Assembly (NCBI GenBank): GCA_021904315.1
Contig: CM038918.1
Location: forward strand, 12,849,349 to 12,913,348
Length of the DNA: 64,000 bases
Source: Sphagnum magellanicum
Taxonomy: Eukaryota > Streptophyta > Sphagnopsida > Sphagnales > Sphagnaceae
Direction of reading: 5' to 3'
Made by a program: the position numbers and the translations under genes. Within the stretch, counting starts at the first letter, position 1; each line of letters starts with the position of its first letter. Of this stretch, positions 1 to 12,143 are shown piece by piece. The notes under the pieces were generated by a model. It saw only the letters and a list, made by a program, of their open reading frames with translations, was not told the DNA's origin and made no database searches.

Positions 1-3000
1 ATACACACACACTTGTGCATTAGGCACAGGGTTCAAACTAGTTTAATATAATACTACATGTCTAAGGTACTACATGTCTAAAACACTACTTTGTTTAAAT
101 ATTACTACATTTGTAATTTTGTTAAATAATAACGATTTTTAGTACATATATTACTTGGGTTAATCACTATATTGATCATGCTCATGCATTCATTATACAT
201 GTATGTAAATTTATTCATTTGTATATCATTGTACCTTGCCCAATTCAACACATGTTTGTCTAGTAATTAATTAATTTTGAGGATTTCCATTTCAACAAAT
301 GATATATTCCAGAATCTTGCATCTGATTCTTTATTTTCTTTCAAAAAATTTATCAAAAGGTTTCAACATTTCTGAAAATAATATAATTTAATGTTGAATT
401 GGGCCAAGTATTATGGTAATTGTATGTAAGTAGTGTTTATAGTGCTTTCACTTTTTGGAACCATTTTTGCCAAGCTAGACTTGTAATTAAATAAGTTGGT
501 TAATTTAATACGAAATTGGCTAATTTGATATGACTTTTTAGAAGAAAAAAAATTCCAGATTTTTTTAAAGTATTGAAAATATATACTTTAACTTAATTAA
601 GGTCATAGGAAAACATAAAATAATTTTTGTAGTCCAAGGGGGCCTTATTGTAGCCAAAAAACAAAAGCTATATTACAAATTAAAAGTGCTAAGATTATCA
701 AATGTTTTATTCTGATTTGGAAAAAAAAATTAATAATTGACTAATTGTAGCTTCTAGACCTAAAAAAAGAAAGACCATTGTAAGGGTTTAGGGTTAGGGT
801 TTAGGCTGTCCAAGTTTGGCCACACTTACCTTTGAGAGGCACAGAGGTTGCTCACAGCGTAAATGGATGCACAGAGATATTCATAGACATCGCTCATAGC
901 GCGCTTAAAGGGATTGCAAAATTTTAAGATCGAGGGAGGTGAGGGCATGGAAGCCATCAAGCTGCACTAAAGCTGAAGGAAATATCTACAGCATCTATCG
1001 GAGCAACACCGGCATACACATGTTCAAGAAACGGTGGGCTAGAGTTCTATAGTACCAAAGGACCGAGGTGAGGGTTTACATTTTTGTATGTAGAACTTAT
1101 GTATTTGAGTATGTAAAACTTGCATTTGTGTTTGTAGAGCTAGGAAGTAGAATGGGTACATGCATAAATACAGTTTGGGGTTCCGAGCTGTAGAAAATTG
1201 ATACTTGACCTTCCGCCTTGTGGTCCAGCAAACTCTGAAGTCTGCTTAATTCTAGTATGTTTCTTACTGTTGTCCAACATATGTTACTAAAAAGGTCTGA
1301 TCACATTTGAAGAAAATCAGCCATCCTTCAAATGAAAGAAACAGAGAGGGGGGAAAGAGAGCGAAAGAAACAAAGAGCATGAGAGTTTTTCATCAATCTT
1401 ATCTCAAATATTTCCATTCAAAACCATGTTTGCCTACATTGGCAAGAAACTTGTGTTATATTAACAATCCCACAATTGTTCCCATCATGACTGAGTGCAT
1501 GGGCAAATCTGGCCAAAAAAGTAGAAGTTTCGAAGGAAACAAAATTCTCATTTGCAATTTTTCTTCTTATTACTGTAATTTTTCTTCTTAATTATCTGTG
1601 GTCGTTATTTTCCAATTTTGAGTTCTCAACATGCTTGAAGAGTCATTGTAAGATTAGTGGCATTGTTGCAGGAAATTGAACACGAGAGCTTTCGCCTCTA
1701 TAGTTGGGTTGTTGAGTGCTTCATTACAACTCTGGTACATGATTTACTCTAAACTGCATGCCTGCACATTCTATTTCTGAGTTGAGTGAACTGCATGTAA
1801 TATGTTCGTGTTTCTTGTTGGGAGAGTTGTGTTGCACACTGTTGCCTTTTGTTTGCAAAGTTGCCTTGATAAGTGCATAAGTTGACTTGGGTTGAACCCA
1901 ATTGCTTCTACATCCTGATCTATTGCTCTCCTCCCCCTGCTTGTCATTATCCAACAGTGGAGAATAACCTAACTTATGACAACCCTCCCCCCCCCTCAGT
2001 TGACAGCATTTTGGGATCATTCATTGCTAACTTCGTATATAGTATTCTAATCCTACTCTTTGAATTATTGGTCACAGTAGGAAGGTGGTATGGGCTAAAA
2101 CAAGTTGCATGAATACATATACCATCAGAGGATATAAGCCCTGGATTTTGCACTGCAGTTGACAAGAGTGGATCCAGTATTGATGCTCTATGGATGATGG
2201 TTGATGATGTGTCCTACTTCCAATAGCTTTCCTACATACTTGGTCCTTTTGTGTCAGAAATAGAAACCAGATCTAACTGCATTCTGGTCTTTAATGAATG
2301 TAATGATTAAACCTTCACCTTGAAGACCAGTTGCTATAATCATTGTGTAGGTAATGCCAGCACTCAACAGTTAGGCCTTCTTGCACCAGTAGTCTTCAAA
2401 TGCCAAAGTAGTGTGAGGATTTAGGGTTGTGGAATAACTTTCATGGAAAGGAATGACATAGAATGATAAACCAGGGCTGGAGCCAAGTGACAAGTCACCA
2501 AGGTGGTGAGTGCATTTCCAACAGCTGTGTCCACAAGTGCTAAGCCATGCCAGATGCAGTAGCCATTGAGACAATAAGGATTATTTGTCTTTTGCTTGAC
2601 AGTGATCAAAATGCTGGATTGTAAAAAAAATGGCAATGTAATAATAATGGTTCTATTCTCACCACAAGCCTTCTGTGCTGTGAAGATGAGTTACAAATTT
2701 GTTTTCTTGGGCGGGATTCTTGCCATTTGGGATCCGTTGTTGATTGGATTCTGTAGTGAGCTTTAAGTGAGCCAAGAGAAAATCTATTATTGTTGATTGA
2801 TGATTTCAAAGTGGGCTGTTCCAAGGTGGGTTCTCTAAGTTCCTCCATTGATACAGACTGCTGCATGATTGGCTCATTTTTCTTAGAATGTACATTAGGA
2901 TGCATCTGCCATAAAGCCATAATCACTAGATTATATGATCAGTCATATATGACAAGACTATGAGAGTCACATATATGCTATAAGACAAGGTCCTCCAGTT

Positions 3001-3738
3001 TGGGTTCCTTCCTCTTTCATCTATGTTCTAGGTGCTGAATATTGTTGTACATTACAAATATCGAAGGTTCACCAGATCCATTTTAGAACAAGCAGACACA
3101 TCATAGTTTCAGACCTGCAAGTGCTCCTAATTTCTCACTAATGCCTAATTTCTCATCATTAGTTTTGTGCCATGACTTTAGTGCCCTAAACCCTAAACCC
3201 TAAGCATTAGCAGAGTCCAGACACCTAACACTACATCTACATGGCCTTCGAATGTCACTGAACTTCTGAATGCATTGTCATGTATTACAGAATGTGCAAG
3301 GTATGTTTTATATACAGGCTATTGTGAGCCTAGTGAGGTACCAGTGAGGAACTTGGGTGGGGCAAGCTGAAATTTCCAAATGGCAACAAAACAGGTTTAA
3401 TATTTTGTACCAAACAAGCTCCATAAAATAACAGTTTTCATGATTTGCAAAATGGGCATGTGAATTTTGAACAATTATTAGGTCAGGTAGGCCCTTGGAG
3501 ACCTGGCAATTGTGCCTTGTAACAGGATGAAAAGAGGTGGAAAAGGCCATATGGAAACCATTGAGTTGATTTTAGTCTTCGTTGTCGATGAACCTGTCAG
3601 GATATATCTAGTTTTAGCAGGATTGGAAGTGTGGATGTATGTTTGTGTGAGAATTGTAGCAGTTGTAAAACAGATGATTCAGAAATGATCTCAAAGTGTT
3701 GTTCTCACCACTAAGAGCAAACTCTGCATCACTGGTGT
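1..3738. other. AT-rich region without a recognisable gene
   Basis: I recognise no protein family here. Plant telomere-type runs occur at 784-805 (TTTAGGG sense) and 3184-3203 (CCCTAAA sense). A 9-base C run is at 1987-1995. The longest peptide-like frame is on the minus strand at 2606-2926 (106 codons) and has no recognisable domain. The stretch before the hAT target duplication is less AT-rich than the first 750 bases and could hold UTR or pseudogene sequence. Confidence 0.5.
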
Positions 3739-3746
3739 GAAGGAAC
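3739..3746. repeat. Left 8-bp hAT target-site duplication GAAGGAAC
   Basis: This is identical to 12136-12143 and directly abuts the terminal CAGTG of the element. Confidence 0.85.
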
Positions 3747-4280
3747 CAGTGTTGTGCGAGTATATTTTTTACCTGGATATACCCATCAGGTGTATTTCGG
3801 GTATATTATATCAAATAACCTTTTTTTGAAAATTGATTTAACTTAAACTTATGCATACTTTATTCTCTCAAAATTCATATAACCTATACATATTCATACC
3901 TTTTTTTCAAGTGCATGACTTATGCATATCCAGAGACAGATATTTTAGGGACTGGGTATATAAGGTTTAGGGTAAATAAAGTTTACAACTATATAACCTA
4001 TCCCTTACCCAGATATACCCTACAACCTAACCCTAACTATAACCCTAAACCTAAAACCTAACTACTCCCTTTGAACTGAACATAGAAAGCTTAAACTCTG
4101 TTTAGCGTTTGTGGGTTATGGCATATCTTTGTCCAATGATGAGTTACTATTGTGTTTGCAATGTGGCAATGTAGAATGGTTTCTCAAAGCTTTGATGGTC
4201 CTTTATTCTATGTAGTCATTATAATTATTTCAAACTTACAATGCTTCCATTGTTGAATAGATTCAATTGTTGAAGCTATT

Positions 4281-4475
4281 CATTGAAGGCCATTTGTTGA
4301 AGTTCTCTTGAGGCTCAAACATCTCATCATTGTGAAGCTCATGAGTTATGTCTTCGACTACAATTGTTGAAGCTATTTGTTGAAGTGTTCATTGAAGGCC
4401 ATTTGTTGAAGTTCTCTTGAGGTTCAAGCATCTCATCATTGTGAAGCTCATGAGTTATGTCTTCTACTACCAACA
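4281..4475. repeat. 109-bp tandem duplication
   Basis: Two direct copies, starting at 4281 and 4390, share CATTGAAGGCCATTTGTTG and the following CTCTTGAGG, CATCTCATCATTGTGAAGC and TGAGTTATGTCTTC blocks with few changes. The copies lie in the left part of the hAT element. No coding role is apparent. Confidence 0.75.
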
Positions 4476-5789
4476 ATAGATCATGCATTAACCTTCTAAG
4501 ATTTTCATTTGGTTCTCAAGGTTGTTTATTATTGAAGCTTGTTCTAATTGTTTTTGTTAGGCTACTTCCAAACATTCAATGCATACAACATTGGACGGCT
4601 CTTGTTCGATTTCAAAACTTGTAAGTTTTTGGTATTTCATCCTTTGCCTTGTGGTTTTATTTTCTATTGTTGTACATGTTTTCTTAAGTTTTTTGCAATT
4701 CAAGTTCTCTTCCATTCTACACTCATGTGTGAGCTTGGTTTTGTGTTGCTGACAATGTCAACAAACCTTCCCTTCTTGAATAACTTGATGTTCAAACTCA
4801 TATTCAAGGCCAAGGTGACATTCTATCGTCACCTAATGTGGTTGTTGCAAGTTCTTCATCTAGTAGGTTTATAACTACTAATATTGCAAAAGACCATGAG
4901 GCTGAATTTAAAGAGTAGTTAGTTGTGCTTCATGAACAACCGGTGTTTTGGATCCCTTGAGTCATAAGTTTGGTCCATGGGTCTTTTACAAATTGAATGC
5001 TAATGAGCTTGTCACACTTGAAGTGAACAAGTTTTTGGATGTATGCTTTGTCATCCTTTACTTTGCTTAGTAATGTCTTAGGATCAAAAACTTGAAGAAA
5101 AAAAGGTTTGGTTTCATTATAAAAAAACCGAGGGTTTTTCAATTGAGCTTACAACTAGGTTTTTGAGTTGCAACAAGCACTTGCAACCCTATATTTATAT
5201 GTCCTGAGTTTTATTGGCCAAGTTATACAAGTTACAATAGACTTGTATATGATCCGCATATAAAACGACTAAGATGTAACTTTGTGCATCTCAATGTAAT
5301 TGGTTGTCCACATCAATTTCCTATGATGCTTCCAAACAAATCAAATCCTTTGTGACTTATCATTCATCTGTTAATGGATGAACTATGTTCATATCTTTTG
5401 AACTTACAATTAGCTTTTGATAATTTTTTTGTTTTTCATTTATCCATTAATGAATGGATGGATGGATGAAGTATATATATCCATTTACCATCAAAGTTCA
5501 TCATATCAATAAAACCTACACAATCAAAGTTCATATCAATAAGTTTTTAACCAAAAAAACAAAATGATATACATAATGTGTTTCATGGTTGTTTTGCAAA
5601 AAATGAACAAGTATTTCTTGATTCATCCATTATATTATTTTAGACAATAGGTGAAATGCATGATAACGATGAACCATATATGTAAATTTTAAAATGTCAA
5701 CAATTATAGTCATGTGTCACATGATTTCACATATCCCACACAAATTTGAAATTTGAATGAGAAATTGTAATTTAATTGTATATAGTAAT

Positions 5790-6543
5790 TGTAAAAGACT
5801 CTCAAATCTTTAAAAGGCAATTATAGGGGTCAAAACTCATTGAATTGAAAAGTTATTTATCTCATTGCAAAGCTCTTGGAACGTAAATGTTTAAAATCGG
5901 TTCACATGACCCATTTCGGTACTTAAAACATAAATTATGGTCAAAAGAAAAGTCAGGAATCAAATTGCCAATTTGACTCCCGATCACTAAAAGTCAAGAA
6001 TTGCCATGATTTACTTGCGTGTAGGTGGCGTGCCACATACCATTAGAAAGATCTCAACAAAGTCTATAACTTTGCTTTAGACCTCATCTCAATCGAAAGT
6101 CTACACAAGAAGTTATGGGCCTTCAAAGTCATAAAAATCCCAATTTCAAGAATTTTGAAACTCTCAACTTGGGAGTCCTAAAACAAAATTACATTTGGGT
6201 GCTAGCCATGTGGTCAAGCATAGAAAATACTATAAAGGGGAAGGTGGTGGCTTCCCCCAAGTCTAGGTCGTGGTGAATCTCATGAATCCATGTTTGTTCG
6301 TGGCTCGTCCATGCACCAAAAGTCCTCCAATTATGCACTAACCAACTTGTTATTTGGTTTGTGCATGTCCGTGTGAATAATTGACTCACTTCTCACTCAT
6401 CCAAATCCTCATCGCAAAGTTCCAACATGCCTTTTTACCCCTAAAGTGTTGTGAACCAAGGAATGTGCCCCAATTCCTTATCCTTCTGATGTTTTCACCT
6501 TAGATTCACATTTGAATCTATTAAGGAACTTGAAAGTGCGTCA
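5790..6543 (+). mobile_element. Decayed solo-LTR-like copy, same family as 41376-42309
   Basis: This block matches 41560-42309 over about 750 bp, including TATAAAGGGGAAGGTGGTGG (TATA box and transcript-start region, 6231 onward here) and the distal part containing CACATTTGAATCTAT. The end reads GCGTCA here and GCGTTG in the other copy, consistent with an LTR terminus ending in CA. The first 180 or so bases of the family are missing or too diverged to see. It lies inside the hAT element and so inserted after it. Confidence 0.65.
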
Positions 6544-7392
6544 TTTATGCAACTTGCCCACAAAGTCAAAATATAATGGACTACCTTTGTATATACAATG
6601 TGTACATATATTTGAATAGGTCTCCATCTTGCATAACTATGCAATTACACTAAAACTCTATGAATTTTTGACATAAATTTTATTTTTTATTTTTTTCGTA
6701 TTTTTCTGAAATAGTTATGATATAGTTGTACAAAACTAATTAGTTGCATGGTAATGCAATATGTGCAGACACAATTTTTTTAGAATGAATTCTTATAGAA
6801 TAAAAAATGGGCTTCAATAACGAAAAAACATGTTGATTATGAACATGTTAATGTTGCAAATATGTATTTCAAAGGGCTTTCACAAAAATGTTATGCATAA
6901 CAAGAACTTTTTGCAAAGCAATTCTCCAAAATTTAGAAAATTGTCATTTTAAGTTTTATTTTGCAATTATTTAGTAATACTTCATCATATTAAAAAAGGT
7001 AAAGAACCCTATAAAACTATCATTGACAATCTTGTTTTGTTTGTTGTGAAGAGGTTACCCCCTTTGAACATGGTTAAAAATCTATGGATGAAGCAATTTA
7101 GTTTGAAGAGAAACCCACATGTGGTATTTCCATGACATAAAATTTTAATAAAAGAGTGTTGCCTTTTATGATGAAGCAAATAAAAATATGTGAATTTTTA
7201 TTGTATGTGAATTCTACATATTTAGTCACCATTACATTCGACCTTTGGATGAGCCAAAGTGTACATGACACATTCACTTTTATCATTAATTTTTTGACTT
7301 CAAATTGAAAATTGAAACATGTGACAATTGATCTTTTTCAGGCCAAATGAACAAGTATTGCTCTTGCTAACCAACTATAAATCTTGTTTTAG

Positions 7393-7581
7393 GAATGTGG
7401 TCTTACAAACAAGATCATATGTTATGTGAAAAACAATGACAAAGCCTTCAAGTCAATTGTAAGGTGTGATGATTTAAGAATTCAAGATCCATATGAAGGT
7501 GTTTGTTTTGGCCATGCTTTTTCCAAGGCCTACCAATATGCCAGTGTTGATTATAAAAGTCAATATATGGTTTGCAACTAG
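7393..7581 (+). pseudogene. hAT transposase remnant
   Basis: An open frame of about 62 codons reads CGLTNKIICYVKNN near its start and CFGHAFSKAYQYA near its end, before a TAG stop. These blocks resemble the part of plant hAT (RICESLEEPER-type) transposases where a 'NKI..YVKD' strand precedes a 'C.GH..SKA.QYA' block. I recognise this from family knowledge and have not aligned it. A second block at about 7660-7740 (DPKFKDIF, VVNNYVKRK) may be further transposase sequence. The position inside the hAT ends supports the call. No start codon, zinc finger or dimerisation domain is visible, so it is dead. Confidence 0.45.
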
Positions 7582-7791
7582 TGGGTATCAAAGTTGCCCA
7601 ATCTTCAATTTTTTTTTTGAATTCTATTCATCAATTTGACCAAAAGAAGGTTCACATGATGTTGGTTTTAATATTGATCCCAAATTTAAAGATATATTTG
7701 TTGTGAACAACTATGTCAAAAGAAAAGCTACCACAACATCAATATATGATTCTAAACTTTGAATCCCCTTTGAACTTTATTTATCATAAAG

Positions 7792-8265
7792 TTGGTTTAT
7801 AACAAAAAACCTAATGGTTTAGGTTTTGAACTTACAGGTATGCAAGCTTTACCTGATACCTTTTCATTTTCTACCAAACAATTTAAGAAATGGGTACAAA
7901 AGCATACGAAAATATTTACCATAAATGTGCATGAACCAATAAATGAGCTTGCAAATAAAAATGGTTTGAATGAAATGGTGGGAAAACTTTTAGAAAAATA
8001 TTTTAATGTTTTCCCTGTAGAGTTACCTATTTTACCACCAACTAGGGAAGTTGACCATGCAATTGAGTTAATGTCAGATGTAAAGCCCATTTCTAGATCT
8101 TCCTATTGGTTTTCTTTTGCTAAATATGAAAAATTGAGACAACAATTAAGTGATTTTTTAAATAAGGGGTATATAAAGCCTAATAAAACCCCTTGGGATG
8201 CTCCTATGTTATTTGTGAAAAAGAAGGATGGGACTTCAAGACTTCGTGTCAACCTTTTGTCATAA
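7792..8265 (+). pseudogene. Ty3/gypsy pol fragment: start of reverse transcriptase
   Basis: The 157-residue frame contains the linker before RT (LPPTREVDHAIEL, about residues 82-94) and the first RT block. That block has PISRSSYW, a QLSDFLNKGYIKP helix and the PWDAPMLFVKKKDGTSRL motif near the end. These are the hallmarks of gypsy RT domains 1 and 2. Sequence then diverges into stops where the catalytic YVDD region should follow, so the palm, RNase H and most of integrase are missing. The downstream chromodomain tail at 8412-8600 indicates an internal deletion of most of pol. Confidence 0.75.
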
Positions 8266-8411
8266 TAATTTTTTTGGGAAAGGTAGCCTATCAATTGGAT
8301 CTCCCAAAGTCCTAATGAATTCATAATGTATTCCATGTTCACTTACTAAAAAATATGTATTAGACCTTTTTCATGTTTTTCTTGAATTATCTCAAACTTT
8401 AAATGAAGGGA

Positions 8412-8600
8412 ACACCCTAGCAAAACCTGAAAAAATTTTAAAAATTAAAATACACAACATCAAAATAGAATGTGGAATGAAGTGTTGTTAAAATGGAAGC
8501 ATTATCTTATTGATGAGGCAACTTGTGAAAATGAAGCAAAATTTAAAACTAATTTTTTCAATTTTTGTCATTGAAGACAATGACTTCATTTTGGAAGGGG
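8412..8600 (+). pseudogene. Ty3/gypsy chromodomain tail of integrase (decayed)
   Basis: Translated across frame breaks, the stretch reads PEKILKIKIHNIKIECG, then KWKHYLIDEATCENEAKF. This matches the end of a chromovirus integrase chromodomain, where 'PE.IL' precedes 'KWKG....ATWE'. It runs into the polypurine tract GGAAGGGGAG at 8593-8602, then the LTR start at 8606. It places the element among the chromovirus group of Ty3/gypsy. Confidence 0.55.
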
Positions 8601-8605
8601 AGTAA

Positions 8606-9290
8606 TGTTAACAATCAAAGGAGGATGATGGAAATGATGGAAAGAATTGAAAAATTGTCCACAAAATCTTGAAGTAAGAGGTGGTGTTAATGAATTTACT
8701 TAAGATGTGACAACTACTTAGAAGCTTAACCATAATAGAACATGCACAAAGAAGAACATGGAGAAGAAAAAGGTAGGTTAAAAGAGGGCAATTCCTTTTA
8801 CTTGTCTAAAATAAGGATAGGAAGGAACACTATAAAAAAGAACACCTCCACGTTTACAATTGGTTGGTGAAAATCATGTTTGATGTACATGGATTATAAA
8901 AGTAGTAAAACGGGTGTGTGTGAAATTTATGTTGTTTCTTGTTAGTAGGTAGCAAAAGAGGGCATTACTTCCTATTCACAAGAATCACAAATATTTGCAC
9001 ATGGTTGTTTCTACTACCACTTAACTAGTCTGTGATTTTTTTTTAAAGGCCTTTCTGTTGAAGCAACTAGTCCACAAAAGGGATTAGATTAGGAAGTTCC
9101 TTGTGAATGGGTTTTTACCTTCTTTGTGATGTAGTTGGACAATGAAAATTAAAGAAAGGTGAGAAAGGATCAAAAGGTTGTAATATTTGGTATTAAAGTA
9201 GGAGCAAGTAAAACCTTGGAGACCCCATCCTTTGTTAGTTTCAAAACCTTAATAATAGATTTCTTTTATTTCTTGTTTTTGTAAAGCAAA
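8606..9290 (+). mobile_element. Ty3/gypsy LTR shared by two internal fragments
   Basis: The LTR begins TGTTAACAA straight after a polypurine tract. Its first 175 bp match 10309-10483, for example AGAGGTGGTGTTAATGAATT here against AGAGGTGGCATTAATGAATT there. The right boundary is an estimate, since no primer-binding site could be assigned and gag begins near 9615. It has pol remains on its left and gag on its right, so it looks like the middle LTR of a tandem pair. Confidence 0.5.
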
Positions 9291-9614
9291 CCACAACAAC
9301 GAAGCTAACAAAGAAGTTGTGGTAACCCCAAGTCTAGTTTAGTGGCAAAGTGTTTAATGGCAAAGTTGGCCAACAAGGTTTTCACCTACACACTAAGAAA
9401 ACCTAACCTCTTATTGGTTTTTTTTTTTTTTAATGTTTTTGGTAGCCCTACCCTAGCTTGAATGAAAGATCATTATGTTTAACGATAAGATAGCAAAAAC
9501 CTTTTTGGGAGTTAAATATTGTCTATGAAAACAAGGAGCCTCAAAACTTAATCAAAGGTGTTAGTACTTGGGATTGGCAACACTATTCGTGACACCTTGG
9601 TCTCCATAGTATAG

Positions 9615-10262
9615 ATGGAGCTTCTCAAGGTGTTAGCCAATCATAATCCAAAAGAGAGGAAAGAACATCGACCTCACGAGCGAGATTTGGAGCCTAATTT
9701 TGAACCTAAAAGTTCTAAGGAACAACAAAAGGTCAAACACCAAAAGGATGCAAATAAAGATATTGGTAAAATGGCTAAATGTTCAAATTTTCATGGCAAG
9801 GATAATATGGCCCCTAAAGATGTTATGTCCTTCCTAAAATCTTTAAAAAATTGTTTAGAGAAAACTACAAAAAGGTGGAGCAAGTTAGGATAGCCATGGT
9901 GATGTTACAATGGAAGGCCAAAGTATGGTGGGGAAAAGTAAAAGCGAATCATGAAGCCTACAACCAACCACTAGTGAATACTTTGGCAAAATTTAAACAA
10001 ATCTTTATTGCCTAATATATGTTAAAGGATTATTTTGTACACATGAAAAAGGAATTAATCCAACTAAAGCAAAATTGACTAGCCATAAGGGAATACAACC
10101 AAAATTTTGACATGCATATCATTTACTTCTCTTCCCTAAGGGAACTAAATGGAATGTGCATTTTCATAAATTGGTTGGATGACCATATTAAGTTTATCGT
10201 TAAGGCTTATAGTCCCAAAAAATTTTCTTAAGCTTATAAATTAGCCATAAAAATTGAGATCT
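9615..10262 (+). pseudogene. Ty3/gypsy gag remnant
   Basis: The first 92 codons are open (charged, Lys-rich, starting MELLKVLANHNP). After a TAG the adjacent sequence encodes QVRIAMVMLQWKAKVWWGK, and later ELIQLKQN and EYNQNFDMHI across further stops. The 'L.G.A..WW' block and the 'EL..L.Q....EYN..F' block are typical of plant gypsy capsid. No zinc knuckle is visible. The frame ends where remnants of the pol 3' end and a polypurine tract lead into the LTR at 10309, so nearly all of pol is deleted. Confidence 0.6.
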
Positions 10263-10308
10263 AAAATAAAACTTACAAGACAATGAACTTTTTTTAAATG
10301 GGGAATAA

Positions 10309-10483
10309 TGTTAACAACCAAAACAAAAGACAAACAAAAATGAAAAATTGTCAATGAAAACTTGAAGCAAGAGGTGGCATTAATGAATTTACCTACAATG
10401 TGGCAACCACTTAGAAGTTTAGCCATGACGAAACATACACAGGGGGAAGCATGGAGAAGAAGAAAAAGGTAGGCTAGAAGATT
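10309..10483 (+). mobile_element. Truncated Ty3/gypsy LTR (second copy)
   Basis: The copy starts TGTTAACAACC after the purine-rich stretch AAATGGGGAATAA and matches 8606-8782. Similarity stops near AAAAAGGTAGGCTAGAAG, where other sequence joins, so most of this LTR is lost. Confidence 0.6.
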
Positions 10484-11372
10484 GTTAATCTCACGACAAG
10501 CACTAACACCCAATAGCCACCACCTTTGGCTATGTTTGGTTCAAGATTTTCGACAAATGACATCACAATTGCACGTGTAAGTTTCTAATCCCAAGTCCCA
10601 ATTTTTTTCAAATCTTGGCCTTTAATTTTTTCTACTTTCTATTTTCTTCTTTGAACTTAAATTTGTTGATTTTTTTTTTGCTTACACTTGACTACAAGTG
10701 AAACAGGAGCTTTCTTGTTTTCAAAATTTGTAACTAGTTCTTGAATCTTGTGAAGATCCACTAAAATGTTGGATTTCAAATGAGGTCTAGTTTCCCACTA
10801 TTGGTTACTTGGCTTGTCAAATTTTGGATATTGTTGGTAGTCAAATTGAAATCAAGCGCATCTTTTCCATTGCTAAGATTTTAACAAAGCTCTACAAATG
10901 CCAACTTGGAGCTTGAAATTCAAATCAACTAGTGTTGATTTCCCAAAATTGGCCAAGTAATCCTCATTTTGGTTTAAGACATGACATTGAATGCCTTGAT
11001 GATTTTGGGGATTGTGAGGCCAATTTGTTGGAGTAGATAGAACAAGAATTTGAAGACTACTTGAAAGAGTTTATTGATTATGATGATGCAACAAAAATTG
11101 ATTTCTAGCTTTACGAAGTAGCTGCAATTTCGGTAAAAGGTTCATTATTTGTGTCTTCATTATATTATGTGATGGTATTCTCTTATCTCACATGGCCAAG
11201 TTTATAGGTGATCAACTAACAATTTTTGTGTGATAGGTGGTCTTCAATCTTGTTGGCATATTGAAGGGCTATCCAACCCATACACCATAATCTTATGGAA
11301 CCAATTAAGAGATGATGATATGCGAGACAAAAAATGCATCTTGACTATTGTTTAGCTCTCTTTGGGGTTTGG

Positions 11373-11506
11373 GGAATCTAGTGTTTCTATGGCAAAGGAA
11401 CGTTAGTTGGGACTTGGGGAATATGGAGTTTTTGTGGGGTAACATTGTTTTTGCAAACATATGAGATTTAGATTTGAGGAATCTAGAGTTTCTATGGGGC
11501 AACAAA
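11373..11506. repeat. Three short degenerate tandem copies
   Basis: The phrase GGGGAATCTAGTGTTTCTATGG recurs as three imperfect copies (near 11370, 11418 and 11477) spaced about 50-60 bp apart. It lies in the right part of the hAT element, with no evident coding role. Confidence 0.45.
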
Positions 11507-12135
11507 CATACGGGCATGATGCCATCCTAAACACAAAGAATCTTATACACAACGGCCTCACAAGACTTTATGCATGTATGTATCAGGAAAACGATCTACA
11601 AAGGAAATGTAATTAAGATTGGGATTGGAAATTTGATTTGCATTCCAGATTTCAATTTCACATTGACATTTGACAGCAAAACCTACTTGGATACCGAAAG
11701 TCATATCATGATTTATGATTTGTGTTAATGCAATATTTGTGTACAAGATTTCTGGACAAGCAAAATTGTGTACATATGGACATTATATTTGTGTTCCGGC
11801 AAAATTAAGTTTTCATGTATGCATCGTACATCTCCTTTCTACATCCTAAATCCTAAGCACCTCCACTGGGTAAAGGGAAAAGGCATTGAACTAAAATCTA
11901 ATATGTACATATTTTCATTTTACTAAACTGAAAACTTAAAGGGGGCATATATACCCAGATTTTATGCTAAATCGGGGCATATGATGAACAGGGTACCCAA
12001 ACGCTACCCTAATCCCTTTTTTTTTTCTTTAATACCTGACACTTACCACAATTTTTTTAAATGATAAATTTGTAAAAATACTTCATATAACCTATCCCTC
12101 AGGTATATCAAAACCAATATACCCACACAACACTG

Positions 12136-12143
12136 GAAGGAAC
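12136..12143. repeat. Right 8-bp hAT target-site duplication GAAGGAAC
   Basis: This is identical to 3739-3746 and directly follows the terminal CACTG of the element. Confidence 0.85.

Larger units (their letters stand above)
3747..12135. mobile_element. hAT-superfamily DNA transposon, 8389 bp, with nested retroelement debris
   Basis: The left end begins CAGTGTTGTGCGAGTATAT. The right end, read on the opposite strand, begins CAGTGTTGTGTGGGTATAT, which gives 17 of 19 matching terminal bases. Both ends are flanked by the same 8 bp, GAAGGAAC (3739-3746 and 12136-12143). Terminal inverted repeats plus an 8-bp target duplication define hAT elements. Subterminal DNA at both ends is rich in ATATACC/GGTATAT motifs. 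A hAT-like transposase remnant lies inside at 7393-7581. Most of the interior is later insertions: a solo-LTR-like block (about 5790-6543) and gypsy pieces (about 7780-10485). The right end lies 440 bp from the UBP14 stop codon, so the element sits at or just past that gene's 3' UTR. The transposase is broken, so it can move only with help from another copy. Confidence 0.85.

Noticed and set aside
4930-5142. Minus-strand frame within the hAT element as transposase
   Set aside because: It shows no hAT motif and is on the strand opposite to the recognised transposase remnant.
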